Source: an uncultured Eubacterium sp.
Lineage (GTDB): Bacteria; Bacillota; Clostridia; Lachnospirales; Lachnospiraceae
DNA: 64,000 nt
Direction: 5' to 3'
NCBI GenBank assembly: GCA_945946665.1
Contig: CAMEWO010000006.1
Location: 1-64,000 of the forward strand
Shown here: piece after piece, positions 44,773-55,226 of the stretch
How positions within the stretch are numbered: position 1 is the stretch's first letter
Layout: each line of letters starts with the position of its first letter
Made by a program: the position numbers and the translations under genes
Notes under the pieces: model-generated
Told to the model about the DNA's origin: nothing
What the model saw: only the letters and a program-made list of their open reading frames with translations
The model's database searches: none

Positions 44773-45726
44773 TTATGGGTTTATCTTAGTTTCCCTGCGC
44801 CAGTACTCAAGGGTTTCCTTAAGTGTAGTCTCTAATTCAATCTCAGGCTCCCATCCAACTGTCTCCCTGATTTTAGTAATATCAGGCTCAATAATAGGTA
44901 CATCCACAGGTCTTAACTTGCTTTCATCAACCCTTACTTCAATATCCTTATCTGACAGGGCAACTATTCTTTCAAGAATTTCCTGAATAGCAACTGCATG
45001 TCCTCTTCCCACATTGTAGGTTTCCCCCCTCTTGCCATCTTTAACCAGCATGGCATAAGCCCGGACAACATCTCTTACATCAGTGAAATCTCTTCTGGCG
45101 CTCAGGTTTCCCACATATATAACAGGCTCTGCCAGTCCATTTTCAATATCAGCAACCTGCTTGCAGAAATCTGCAACCACGAATACAGGTGTCTGGTTAG
45201 GACCAATATGGTTAAACGCCCTTACCATCATCACATCCATATCATAGGCATCAAAATATATCTTTCCCAGCATGTTCTGGCAGGATTTGGTGGCTGCATA
45301 TATATTGCCGGGACGTAATACATTATCCTCAACAATAGGACATTCCCCATCCTTGATATGCCCATACTCCTCTCCTGAGCCAATAAGAAGCACTCTTGGT
45401 TTATAATCCAGCGCTCTTACTCCATCCAGAAGGTTAACACAGCCTTTGATATTAACATCAATTGTAAGCCCAGGATTCTTCCATGAATAAGCAACGGATG
45501 ACTGGGCTGCAAGGTGAAATATATAATCTGGTCTTATCTTATTAAGAAGCTGTGTAACCTGGTTAAGCTCAAGAATATCAAGGTCGTATATTCCCGAACA
45601 ATCCATATCAAGAGTCTCTTTTTCAGTTTTGGTGACATAGACTTCCATCCCCTGCTCTTCCTTAAGATGCTTCACAAGATAGGGGCCTACGAATCCTCCA
45701 CCGCCAACAACTAAAGCCTTCATCAA
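44773..45726 (-). CDS. rmd: GDP-6-deoxy-4-keto-mannose reductase-like SDR (Rmd type)
   Basis: The 317-residue protein has the GGGGFVGPYLV Rossmann loop, IFHLAAQSSVAYSW, the SGEEYG segment and catalytic IYAATKSCQNML. AFNHIGPNQTPVFVVADF and ARRDFTDVRDVVRAY follow the Rmd/Tld-like subgroup more than GMD. Next to gmd this predicts reduction of GDP-4-keto-6-deoxy-D-mannose to GDP-D-rhamnose (or GDP-6-deoxy-talose). Stereochemical outcome cannot be fixed from sequence. Confidence 0.85.
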   Translation of the reverse strand: MMKALVVGGGGFVGPYLVKHLKEEQGMEVYVTKTEKETLDMDCSGIYDLDILELNQVTQLLNKIRPDYIFHLAAQSSVAYSWKNPGLTIDVNIKGCVNLLDGVRALDYKPRVLLIGSGEEYGHIKDGECPIVEDNVLRPGNIYAATKSCQNMLGKIYFDAYDMDVMMVRAFNHIGPNQTPVFVVADFCKQVADIENGLAEPVIYVGNLSARRDFTDVRDVVRAYAMLVKDGKRGETYNVGRGHAVAIQEILERIVALSDKDIEVRVDESKLRPVDVPIIEPDITKIRETVGWEPEIELETTLKETLEYWRRETKINP

Positions 45727-45739
45727 CGCCTCATTTCTA

Positions 45740-45788
45740 CATCAAAAATTTGCACCCCTATGCTATTTAAGATATGAGTGCAAATTTT
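45740..45788 (-). terminator. hairpin with T tail between gmd and the rmd-like gene
   Basis: Perfect 11-bp arms AAAATTTGCAC/GTGCAAATTTT (45745-45788) with a 22-nt loop; on the minus strand the right arm runs into TTTTTGATG. It could attenuate the operon internally rather than end it. Confidence 0.5.
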
Positions 45789-45795
45789 ATTGTTT

Positions 45796-46830
<1,035 letters not shown>

Positions 46831-46851
46831 CTATCCTCCAAATATGTGGCA

Positions 46852-47922
46852 TTATAAATATTGTGTATTGCCATCTTCTCTTAACTGTGCAAGAACCTTC
46901 TTAATCTCCCCGGCGTTCTCCTTGGTTGAGATAAGTGTGGCATCTTTAGTATCTACCACAATTATGTCTCTTAAACCAACTGTTGCAATAAGTTTCTCAG
47001 AACCCTCAATTATACAGTCCTTAGTATTAACCGCTACCACATTACCGTTAATAACGTTTCCCTCGCTGTCGTTAGCTTTAATTCTTCCTACAGCAAGCCA
47101 TGAGCCTACATCATCCCAGCCAAAATTACCAGCCAGTGTATAGATATCAGAAGCCTTCTCCATAATTCCATAGTCTACAGACTGTGATTCCAGATTAGGG
47201 AACTCCTCATTAAGAACCTTCTGGTAATCATCTGTTCCGATGCTGTCCTTAATCTTTAACAGACCATTGTATGTGGAATTCATAAACTCCTTAAAGCAGT
47301 TTAGAATTGTTGATACCTTCCACACAAACATTCCTGAATTCCACAGGTATGTTCCATCAGCAAGGTATGACTTCGCTGTCTCAAGGTCAGGCTTCTCAAC
47401 AAACTTCTCAACAGGGTAACTTCCGTTATTACAAGCATCTTTGTTATACTTAATATATCCGTATCCTGTCTCAGGATAGTTAGGCGTAATACCTACAGTA
47501 ACAAGATTGCTGCCACTTTCAGCCACCTCACAGGCTTTAACAAATGTATCCTTAAAGATATCATTATTCTTAATGAGGTGATCCGATGGAAGCACAATCA
47601 TTACCCCATCCTCATACTTACTGGCAACATGTACGGCTCCAAGTCCGATACATGGTGCGGTATTTCTTCCAACCGGCTCACACAGAATATTCTCTTCTGG
47701 AAGTCCCGGAAGCTGTTCCTTTACTAATTCTCTATAATTCTCATTAGTTGCAATATACACATCTTTAATGTCAACTAATGGACTGATTCTCTCCACTGTC
47801 AGCTGAATCATTGTCTTTCCGTCATCTGTCAACGATAAGAACTGCTTAGGAAGATTTACACGGCTTCTTGGCCAGAATCTCTCTCCCTTTCCTCCTGCCA
47901 TTATCAACGCTGTTTTCTTCAT
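46852..47922 (-). CDS. manC: mannose-1-phosphate guanylyltransferase
   Basis: Makes GDP-mannose. The 356-residue protein has canonical signatures: GGKGERFWPRSRVNLPKQF, GRNTAPCIGL, LPSDHLI and KFVEKPD. It lacks the C-terminal cupin isomerase domain of ManC type II, so it is the short form. ATG 47922 lies 6 bases after GAGG; two upstream in-frame ATGs (47925, 47934) are less well placed. It is the first gene of the large glycan operon behind the 48034-48062 promoter, unlike the divergent nucleotidyltransferase domain in the fusion at 30978. Confidence 0.95.
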   Translation of the reverse strand: MKKTALIMAGGKGERFWPRSRVNLPKQFLSLTDDGKTMIQLTVERISPLVDIKDVYIATNENYRELVKEQLPGLPEENILCEPVGRNTAPCIGLGAVHVASKYEDGVMIVLPSDHLIKNNDIFKDTFVKACEVAESGSNLVTVGITPNYPETGYGYIKYNKDACNNGSYPVEKFVEKPDLETAKSYLADGTYLWNSGMFVWKVSTILNCFKEFMNSTYNGLLKIKDSIGTDDYQKVLNEEFPNLESQSVDYGIMEKASDIYTLAGNFGWDDVGSWLAVGRIKANDSEGNVINGNVVAVNTKDCIIEGSEKLIATVGLRDIIVVDTKDATLISTKENAGEIKKVLAQLREDGNTQYL

Positions 47923-47938
47923 CATAATCCTCATTTCT

Positions 47939-48028
47939 GAGCGACTTGTTGGGCAAGAACCATCTGCTTTCGCTCAAAGCAGACAGTCACATGAAAAATA
48001 GGCACACTTTCCCGAGTACACATACTCT
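47939..48028 (-). promoter_or_regulatory. structured leader of the glycan operon, candidate pseudoknot
   Basis: About 90-100 nt of leader. A hairpin TCTGCTTT-GAGCG-AAAGCAGA (47983-47963) has a loop, GAGCG(A), complementary to TCGCTC at 47944-47939 just before the first gene. CTTG/CAAG arms lie between. This could form a pseudoknot near the ribosome site. Confidence 0.45.
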
Positions 48029-48033
48029 AAGAA

Positions 48034-48062
48034 ATTATATATCCAACCCGGCTCTTTGTCAA
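48034..48062 (-). promoter_or_regulatory. consensus promoter of the glycan operon
   Basis: TTGACA (48062-48057), 17-bp spacer, TATAAT (48039-48034): a perfect match to the sigma-A consensus at the head of manC-gmd-rmd-rfbFGH. Confidence 0.85.
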
Positions 48063-48084
48063 TTATGCTGTTTCACAGTACAGA

Positions 48085-49413
48085 TTAATTAATTTCATCC
48101 ATAACACTCATATATGCCGGACGTATAATCTTATTGCTGGTAATCAGTTCTTCAATTCTGTGGGCACTCCACCCCACGATTCTTGCAACTGCAAATATTG
48201 CTGTGTATAGTTCCCTTGGAATTCCAAGCATGTCATACACAAACCCACTGTAAAAGTCAATGTTTGGACTTACTCCCTTGAAAATATGTCTCTTTTCTGC
48301 AATAAGTTCCGGAGCGGTCTCCTCTATATTCTGATAAAGCAGCATGTCATCTTCACGGTGCTTTTCCCTTGCCAGCTTCTCTACATACTTCTTAAAGACT
48401 CTTTCCCGTGGGTCTGACATAGAGTAAATGGCATGTCCCATTCCATATATAAGCCCCTTACCATCAAAGGCCTCCTTATCAAGAATCTTTGACAGATATG
48501 CACGCACCTCATCCTTGTCACCATAGTCATATACATGGTTCCTGATGTCTTCCATCATCTCCATTACTTTTATATTTGCGCCGCCATGCTTTGGTCCCTT
48601 AAGTGATGACATTGCAGCTGCAATTGTAGAATATGTGTCTGAGCCGGAAGATGTAACAACCCTTGTTGTGAAGGTAGAGTTATTGCCTCCGCCATGTTCC
48701 ATATGCAGAATTAAAGCTGTATCAAGTACTTTTGCTTCCGTCTCCGTATAATGCTGGTCTGGTCTTAACATCATCAGAAGGTTAGCTGCTGTGGACAATT
48801 TGCTGTCAGGATTATGAATAATCATACTTGCATGATTTTCATAATGATTGTACGCATTATACCCATATACAGCCAGAAGAGGAAACTGGCTGATTAACTG
48901 GATGCACTGCCTTAACGCATTAGGCACACTTGTATCCTTTGCATTCTCATCATATGACTCAAGTGTAAGAATACTCCTTGTCATGGAATTCATTATATCC
49001 TCTGATGGTGCCTTCATAATAACATCCCTGGTAAAATTAGCCGGTAATTCCCTGCATTCACCTATCAGTTCTGCAAAATCTCTCTCCTGTTCGCTATCTG
49101 GAAGTTCACCCATCAACAGAAGATATGCTATTTTTTCAAATCCAGGTTCCATCTCTCCTAATGAATCAATCAGATCTTCCACCCTGTATCCACGGTACCA
49201 CAGCTTTCCGTCATCTGGAATCTTCTGACCATTCTCAATCTTTGATGAGGATATTTTGGAAATATTAGTAAGCCCTGTAAGCACGCCATTTCCTTTTTCA
49301 TCACGAAGCCCCAGATTCACACCGTATTCGTCATACAGTCGTGGTGATATGCTGTCATTTTTCTGGCAGATATTCTGCCACTTTTCAACACAGTCATTCA
49401 ATTGTTCTATCAT
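48085..49413 (-). CDS. citrate synthase
   Basis: Condenses acetyl-CoA and oxaloacetate. The 442-residue protein has the family segments GKLWYRGYRVEDLI, HGGGNNSTFTTRVVTSSG, GPKHGGAN (catalytic His), YGMGHAIYSMSDPRE (second His) and the catalytic Asp region PNIDFYSGFVYDM. The long N-terminus is typical of the Clostridial type. ATG 49413 is chosen; it overlaps the end of the MarR gene by 20 bases, implying coupled translation. A GTG at 49446 is the alternative. In a fermenter it probably serves the oxidative branch to glutamate. Confidence 0.95.
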   Translation of the reverse strand: MIEQLNDCVEKWQNICQKNDSISPRLYDEYGVNLGLRDEKGNGVLTGLTNISKISSSKIENGQKIPDDGKLWYRGYRVEDLIDSLGEMEPGFEKIAYLLLMGELPDSEQERDFAELIGECRELPANFTRDVIMKAPSEDIMNSMTRSILTLESYDENAKDTSVPNALRQCIQLISQFPLLAVYGYNAYNHYENHASMIIHNPDSKLSTAANLLMMLRPDQHYTETEAKVLDTALILHMEHGGGNNSTFTTRVVTSSGSDTYSTIAAAMSSLKGPKHGGANIKVMEMMEDIRNHVYDYGDKDEVRAYLSKILDKEAFDGKGLIYGMGHAIYSMSDPRERVFKKYVEKLAREKHREDDMLLYQNIEETAPELIAEKRHIFKGVSPNIDFYSGFVYDMLGIPRELYTAIFAVARIVGWSAHRIEELITSNKIIRPAYMSVMDEIN

Positions 49414-49894
49414 CTTCCTTAGGCACCCCCATTCTTTCAACTTCACTGCTCATGACAGTTTCCAGCTGTTTCATCAGATTCAGCAACTGTATCAGATTAT
49501 CTTTTCCAAACTTATCTATGACATTACCATAGTATTCTTCCAGTATTTTTTGCTGCTGAGTCAAAAGCTGCTGACCGGATTCTGTGATAGTGACATAGGT
49601 TCCTTCACTTCCATTTCCATCATGGGACCATACCACAAGTCCACGTTCTTTCAGATTCCCAATCATCTTTGATATCTGGCGCATTGACAGCTGCATTTTT
49701 TCTGCCAGATCCTTAAGATATGTTCTCCCGGAATATATCTGTTCATTTGTCTCTGTCTCTCTGATAATATTTAATGCTATGTAATCTGGTGCACTAAGCA
49801 CCCGGCTTATCTGCTCTTTATTGAATAAATATCTTCTTATTGTCAGCTCATTGCTAAGCTTTAAAACATCTATTTCATTATTTTTATCTTTCAT
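49394..49894 (-). CDS. MarR family transcriptional regulator
   Basis: The 166-residue winged-helix protein has the recognition region LKDLAEKMQLSMRQISKMIGNLKERGLVVW and a wing with GTYVTITESGQQLL. Helices at both ends are suited to dimerisation. It overlaps the citrate synthase gene by 20 bases and probably regulates that pair. Ligand unknown. Confidence 0.88.
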   Translation of the reverse strand: MKDKNNEIDVLKLSNELTIRRYLFNKEQISRVLSAPDYIALNIIRETETNEQIYSGRTYLKDLAEKMQLSMRQISKMIGNLKERGLVVWSHDGNGSEGTYVTITESGQQLLTQQQKILEEYYGNVIDKFGKDNLIQLLNLMKQLETVMSSEVERMGVPKEDDRTIE

Positions 49895-49918
49895 TATGTG
49901 TTCCTTTCTGTCTGTGTC

Positions 49919-49965
49919 AAAAATGCCAGTCTGCGGACGTACTATTATTGTCCACAGGCTGGCAC
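49919..49965 (-). terminator. groESL terminator
   Basis: On the minus strand TGCCAGCCTGTGGAC pairs with GTCCGCAGACTGGCA (49924-49965), followed by TTTTTGACAC. It separates groEL from the MarR-citrate synthase unit. Confidence 0.85.
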
Positions 49966-50031
49966 TGCCTTTTTAGAGGTACACGGCTTACTGCCGTTAA
50001 ATATACCTGCGTAATATAAATATATGTATTA

Positions 50032-51663
<1,632 letters not shown>

Positions 51664-51681
51664 TCACATAATATTATATTT

Positions 51682-51969
51682 TTATTCAACCACTGCAATA
51701 ATGTCATTCTGGCTGAGAATTACATACTCTTCATCATCATTAATCTTTACTTCAGTACCTGCATACTTGGAACAGATAACTGTATCGCCTTCCTTAACCT
51801 GCATTGGAATTGTCTTTCCATTCTCTTCTTTTCCTGGGCCCACCGCAATAACAACTGCTTCCTGTGGCTTTTCTTTGGCACTGTCTGGCAGAATAATACC
51901 TGACTTTGTCTTTTCCTCTGCCTCCTTGTACTTTAATACAACCTTGTCACCTAATGGTTTTAACTTCAT
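51682..51969 (-). CDS. groES: co-chaperonin GroES
   Basis: The 95-residue co-chaperonin has [33 protein letters not shown] with the mobile loop at about residues 17-32. [19 protein letters not shown] and a closing [12 protein letters not shown] strand follow. It lies 33 bases before groEL behind a CIRCE operator. Confidence 0.98.
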   Translation of the reverse strand: MKLKPLGDKVVLKYKEAEEKTKSGIILPDSAKEKPQEAVVIAVGPGKEENGKTIPMQVKEGDTVICSKYAGTEVKINDDEEYVILSQNDIIAVVE

Positions 51970-52006
51970 ATTAACTACCTGCCTTTCCCTAATCCCAATG
52001 TTTCTG

Positions 52007-52033
52007 TTAGCACTTGTTGTCTGTGAGTGCTAA
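52007..52033 (-). promoter_or_regulatory. CIRCE operator (HrcA site)
   Basis: TTAGCACTC-N9-AAGTGCTAA, one base off the CIRCE consensus (second arm GAGTGCTAA), in the groESL leader 38 bases before groES. Confidence 0.93.
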
Positions 52034-52102
52034 TGGAACTTTAAAAAATAAAGCTTCCTGGGAAGCATTAAAGATTAATTTTAAATTGTTTATTTTTAAA
52101 GT

Positions 52103-52130
52103 ATTATATCGCCATATTTCATTTTGTCAA
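52103..52130 (-). promoter_or_regulatory. groESL promoter
   Basis: TTGACA (52130-52125), 16-bp spacer, TATAAT (52108-52103), about 70 bases upstream of CIRCE. Confidence 0.75.
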
Positions 52131-52180
52131 CACTGTTTATATATATTTTATTTTTTTTATCCCTCCTTCACAATTGCCAG

Positions 52181-52642
52181 TCACTTAAGCATCTCTGCTA
52201 TATTTCTATAAATCTTCTCCGTAGTCTTCTTGTATGTCTCCAGTTCTTCCCTGGTAATACCCTTGAATAACTGTTCATCCATCTCCCTTCTTGCTTCAGA
52301 AATCTCTTCTATAATCTTCCTTGATTCCTTGGTAACCTTATAATGCGTGTACCTTCTGTCCTCCGCATCAGGAATCGCAGTAATATACTTACGCCTGCAC
52401 AGATTATCTATCGCCTGGGAAACGTGTCCACGGTTTAATTTCAAGCGTCTATATATGTCAGTAGGAGTATCATCATCACTGCACTGTGACAGAAAGAACA
52501 ACACTTCAATATCAACCTTCTTTAAATCATACTTCTTCTTTATATCCGAGAAAAAACTTTCCAGAAGACGTTTAAATTCTCCACCCTTTAATGCTACTTC
52601 TAATTGCTCATCCATTGCCTTATCCCACTCTTTTTTCTTCAA
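52181..52642 (-). CDS. MarR-type winged-helix regulator
   Basis: The 153-residue protein has the DNA-binding region TPTDIYRRLKLNRGHVSQAIDNLCRRKYITAIPDAEDRRYTHYKVT, with the MarR wing residues DAEDRR-Y. Flanking helices are rich in Lys/Glu. It follows the Gfo/Idh gene by 8 bases, so the two are one transcription unit and may be functionally linked. The ligand is unknown. Confidence 0.88.
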   Translation of the reverse strand: MKKKEWDKAMDEQLEVALKGGEFKRLLESFFSDIKKKYDLKKVDIEVLFFLSQCSDDDTPTDIYRRLKLNRGHVSQAIDNLCRRKYITAIPDAEDRRYTHYKVTKESRKIIEEISEARREMDEQLFKGITREELETYKKTTEKIYRNIAEMLK

Positions 52643-52650
52643 GAACCTTC

Positions 52651-53673
52651 TTATAATATATCTCCAGATGACCCCTTAACCTGCTTATACCCCGGCTTTC
52701 CTGCTTCACACATCAGAATACCCATATATGCATCATACAAAGCCTCATCCATTGGGTACACTTCTTTTCCTGTATCAACGTACTCTTTCATTCCAAGCAG
52801 TATTCCTGTAATTGCCGCTTCATCCTCCGACAATCCCGCATATCCATAAGGGTTGGTTATGTCCAACTTCTTACAGGCAGCCAGATTATCCTTGTCAAGA
52901 TAATAGACTGTATCATTGATAATCTCGCCTCTTGTACCCCTTAAGTTTATGTACCGGTTTCTTATAGGACTTCTGTACTGGTCAGACATAAAATCATAGA
53001 ATGCAGTCTTTCCATCAGCATACTCCATAATAAGGTGTTTTTCTTCCTTTTCAACAACTCTGCCCTCTGTCAGCACCTCATATCTTGTTCTGGTATCTGT
53101 AACCTTCATGGAAAATGTTTTGCCTGTTATTGCCACATCTTCCAGCCCTGTGCCAAGCATCCGCCTTATAACACTAGCAGCATGGTAATCGTGCATGGCT
53201 GATATGGTAAGAGAAACTGGCTCTCCTATAGTTCCCGATTTACATTCGTCAATTAACGCCTTTATAGAAGGATAGAGAAAATACTGCTCAGCCACCTGGA
53301 TTCTGGCTCCATTTTCCACATCCTGCCTGATAGCTTTAAGTGTATCAATATCAAGTCCCGCAGGAGTCTCTGACAGAACAGGAATTCCCTTAGCTGCCCA
53401 GTATCTTACCACATCACTCATACTGGATTTATTCACTGCACTAACGACAAAATCTGGCTTTGACGCAATTATCTCATCTTCACTTGTGGTAGTATGAATC
53501 CCGTACTCCTTCTGTATCCTGTCAGCCTTCTCCTGCCCTCTGCAAAGTAATGCTGTCAGTTCAAACATATCTGGCAACGCTCTTGCAATTCTTACATAAA
53601 ACAGGCTTCTCCACCCGGAACCAATCACAGCAAATCTAATCAATATCTTTTTACCTCCTGCTTTGCGTGTCAT
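52651..53673 (-). CDS. Gfo/Idh/MocA family oxidoreductase
   Basis: The 340-residue protein has an N-terminal Rossmann NAD(P) domain (FAVIGSGWRSLFYVRIARALPD) and VVSAVNKSSM. A SETPAGLD box stands in the place of the family EKP motif (E-T-P), followed by VAEQYFLYPSIKAL and the C-terminal alpha/beta substrate domain. The Lys of the usual EKP is replaced by Thr, so catalysis may differ. Substrate unknown, possibly a sugar or inositol. ATG 53673 follows GAGGAAG; TTG 53643 after GGAGG is an alternative that matches the usual N-terminus. Confidence 0.85.
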   Translation of the reverse strand: MTRKAGGKKILIRFAVIGSGWRSLFYVRIARALPDMFELTALLCRGQEKADRIQKEYGIHTTTSEDEIIASKPDFVVSAVNKSSMSDVVRYWAAKGIPVLSETPAGLDIDTLKAIRQDVENGARIQVAEQYFLYPSIKALIDECKSGTIGEPVSLTISAMHDYHAASVIRRMLGTGLEDVAITGKTFSMKVTDTRTRYEVLTEGRVVEKEEKHLIMEYADGKTAFYDFMSDQYRSPIRNRYINLRGTRGEIINDTVYYLDKDNLAACKKLDITNPYGYAGLSEDEAAITGILLGMKEYVDTGKEVYPMDEALYDAYMGILMCEAGKPGYKQVKGSSGDIL

Positions 53674-53695
53674 TATACATCTTCCTCTATACACG

Positions 53696-55030
53696 TTACT
53701 TCCTCTGACTCAGATATTTTTTAACTAAAAATGCACAAAAATACGGAAATGTATATATATTGTTTACACATCCAACATTGCCATTTATTAATTTCAAGCC
53801 ATATGTTATATCAGAGTATTTTTCACTGTTAATCAGTGTGGAAAGAGATTTGGATTTACTATTGGTTGCTTTCACTTCAACGGGAACAAGATTGTTTGCT
53901 GTCCTTACGAAGAAATCCTCCTCAAGCGTAGAATCATCACGTTTGTAATAATACAATCCACAGCCGCTTTTTACCAATGCCTCTCCTACAATATTTTCAT
54001 ACAATGCACCTTTATACACTCCAAGATTCTTATTTGCTCTCAGGTCAACCTGCGCTTCCTCATCCAGCATTGCTACAAGTAATCCCGTATCAGCAAAGTA
54101 TAATTTGTATTTCGTCTCATCATAATTTCCTTTCAACGGTAGTTCGGGAAAATTAAGACAATAGCACACATTAACAATTCCGGCATCCTTCAACCACTCA
54201 ATACATCCTCTGTAATCCTTAAACCTTGCACCTGAAGCCACCTTACTTAACTGAAACTTCTTATTATCCCTGGACAACTGAGGTGGAATCTGGTCAAAGA
54301 CATTGAGTATTCTTGTCTGGTCCATTCCCTGTGCATACTTTCTTATATCTTCCCTGTAATCAGATATAAGCTGACGCTGTGTCATTAATGATCCTTCAAA
54401 TGTTCCAGTAGCAATATAATTACGGACTACAGCAGGCATTCCCCCCAGGATGCAGTAATCCATAAACAATCCATGGTAAACAGACAGCTCCAGTTCATTA
54501 AATGGCACAAGTTCATTCATATGGTCGAGCATCTCATTTACAGTTTCACAAGAATACCCTTTTGCCCACAAGAACTCTTCAAAATCCATAGAATACATTT
54601 CATAATCTGTTTTATATCCAACACTATTACTCTCTATTCTCTTGTAATTAATTCCAAGGAGCGAGCCACTGCATATAACATCAAAACGTCCATCCTGAAA
54701 GAAAAACTTAAGTGATGTTGCAATTTCAGGAAATTCCTGCAGCTCATCAAAGAAAATAAGAGTCTTCCCCTCTATGAAATGCTTAGATGGATCAATACGT
54801 GATATATTCCTGATTATGTCTTCCGCCTTATATCCATCACTGATTATCATTTTATATTTTGGCTCTTCAACAAAATTTATCTCAATTACTTCATCATAAT
54901 TACCCTTTGCAAAACGACGTATACTTTCTGTTTTTCCAACCTGTCTTGGTCCTTTTACCACAAGAGGTTTTCTATCTGAGCTGGCTCCCCATTCTTTAAG
55001 ATATTCATCAATTTTTCTCTTTAAATACAC
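53696..55030 (-). CDS. AAA ATPase with DUF4143 domain
   Basis: The 444-residue protein has Walker A GPRQVGKT at 27-34 and Walker B LIFFDE at 91-96, followed by a sensor CSGSLLG. A DUF4143 C-terminal half includes FADTGLLVAML and ends with an endonuclease-like VEVKATNSKSKSL segment (PD-(D/E)xK-like E-V-K). This family is abundant and often multicopy in gut bacteria and archaea; its function is unsettled (proposed mobile or selfish, or toxin-like). It is preceded by four 33-bp repeats that may be its own operator or recognition sites. Confidence 0.9.
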   Translation of the reverse strand: MYLKRKIDEYLKEWGASSDRKPLVVKGPRQVGKTESIRRFAKGNYDEVIEINFVEEPKYKMIISDGYKAEDIIRNISRIDPSKHFIEGKTLIFFDELQEFPEIATSLKFFFQDGRFDVICSGSLLGINYKRIESNSVGYKTDYEMYSMDFEEFLWAKGYSCETVNEMLDHMNELVPFNELELSVYHGLFMDYCILGGMPAVVRNYIATGTFEGSLMTQRQLISDYREDIRKYAQGMDQTRILNVFDQIPPQLSRDNKKFQLSKVASGARFKDYRGCIEWLKDAGIVNVCYCLNFPELPLKGNYDETKYKLYFADTGLLVAMLDEEAQVDLRANKNLGVYKGALYENIVGEALVKSGCGLYYYKRDDSTLEEDFFVRTANNLVPVEVKATNSKSKSLSTLINSEKYSDITYGLKLINGNVGCVNNIYTFPYFCAFLVKKYLSQRK

Positions 55031-55102
55031 AACAACACCCCGCTATCATCAGACATTCTGTAATTATATTATATGTTCAATTACAGGAAATATCAACATA
55101 TT

Positions 55103-55222
55103 TACGCAAAAATGAGGGAATATCTTACCTTTGGTTACAAAAATATGAGGGAATATTACGCCATATATCACAAAAATATGAGTGAATATTATACTCTATG
55201 TTACAAAATATGAGTGAAACTG
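55103..55222. repeat. four direct repeats, 32-33 bp period, upstream of the DUF4143 ATPase
   Basis: ATGAG(G/T)GAAT occurs at 55112, 55145, 55178 and 55210 with spacings 33, 33 and 32. Each later copy is preceded by (T/C)ACAAAA(A)T. The conserved core is about 20 bases with about 13 variable bases. The array lies in the 196-base gap before the ATPase start. It is iteron-like or operator-like, not CRISPR. Confidence 0.8.
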
Positions 55223-55226
55223 CAAA

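Noticed and set aside
55103..55222. Possible CRISPR array
   Set aside because: Repeat period is only 32-33 bases including the core, so there is no room for spacers, and no cas gene is present.
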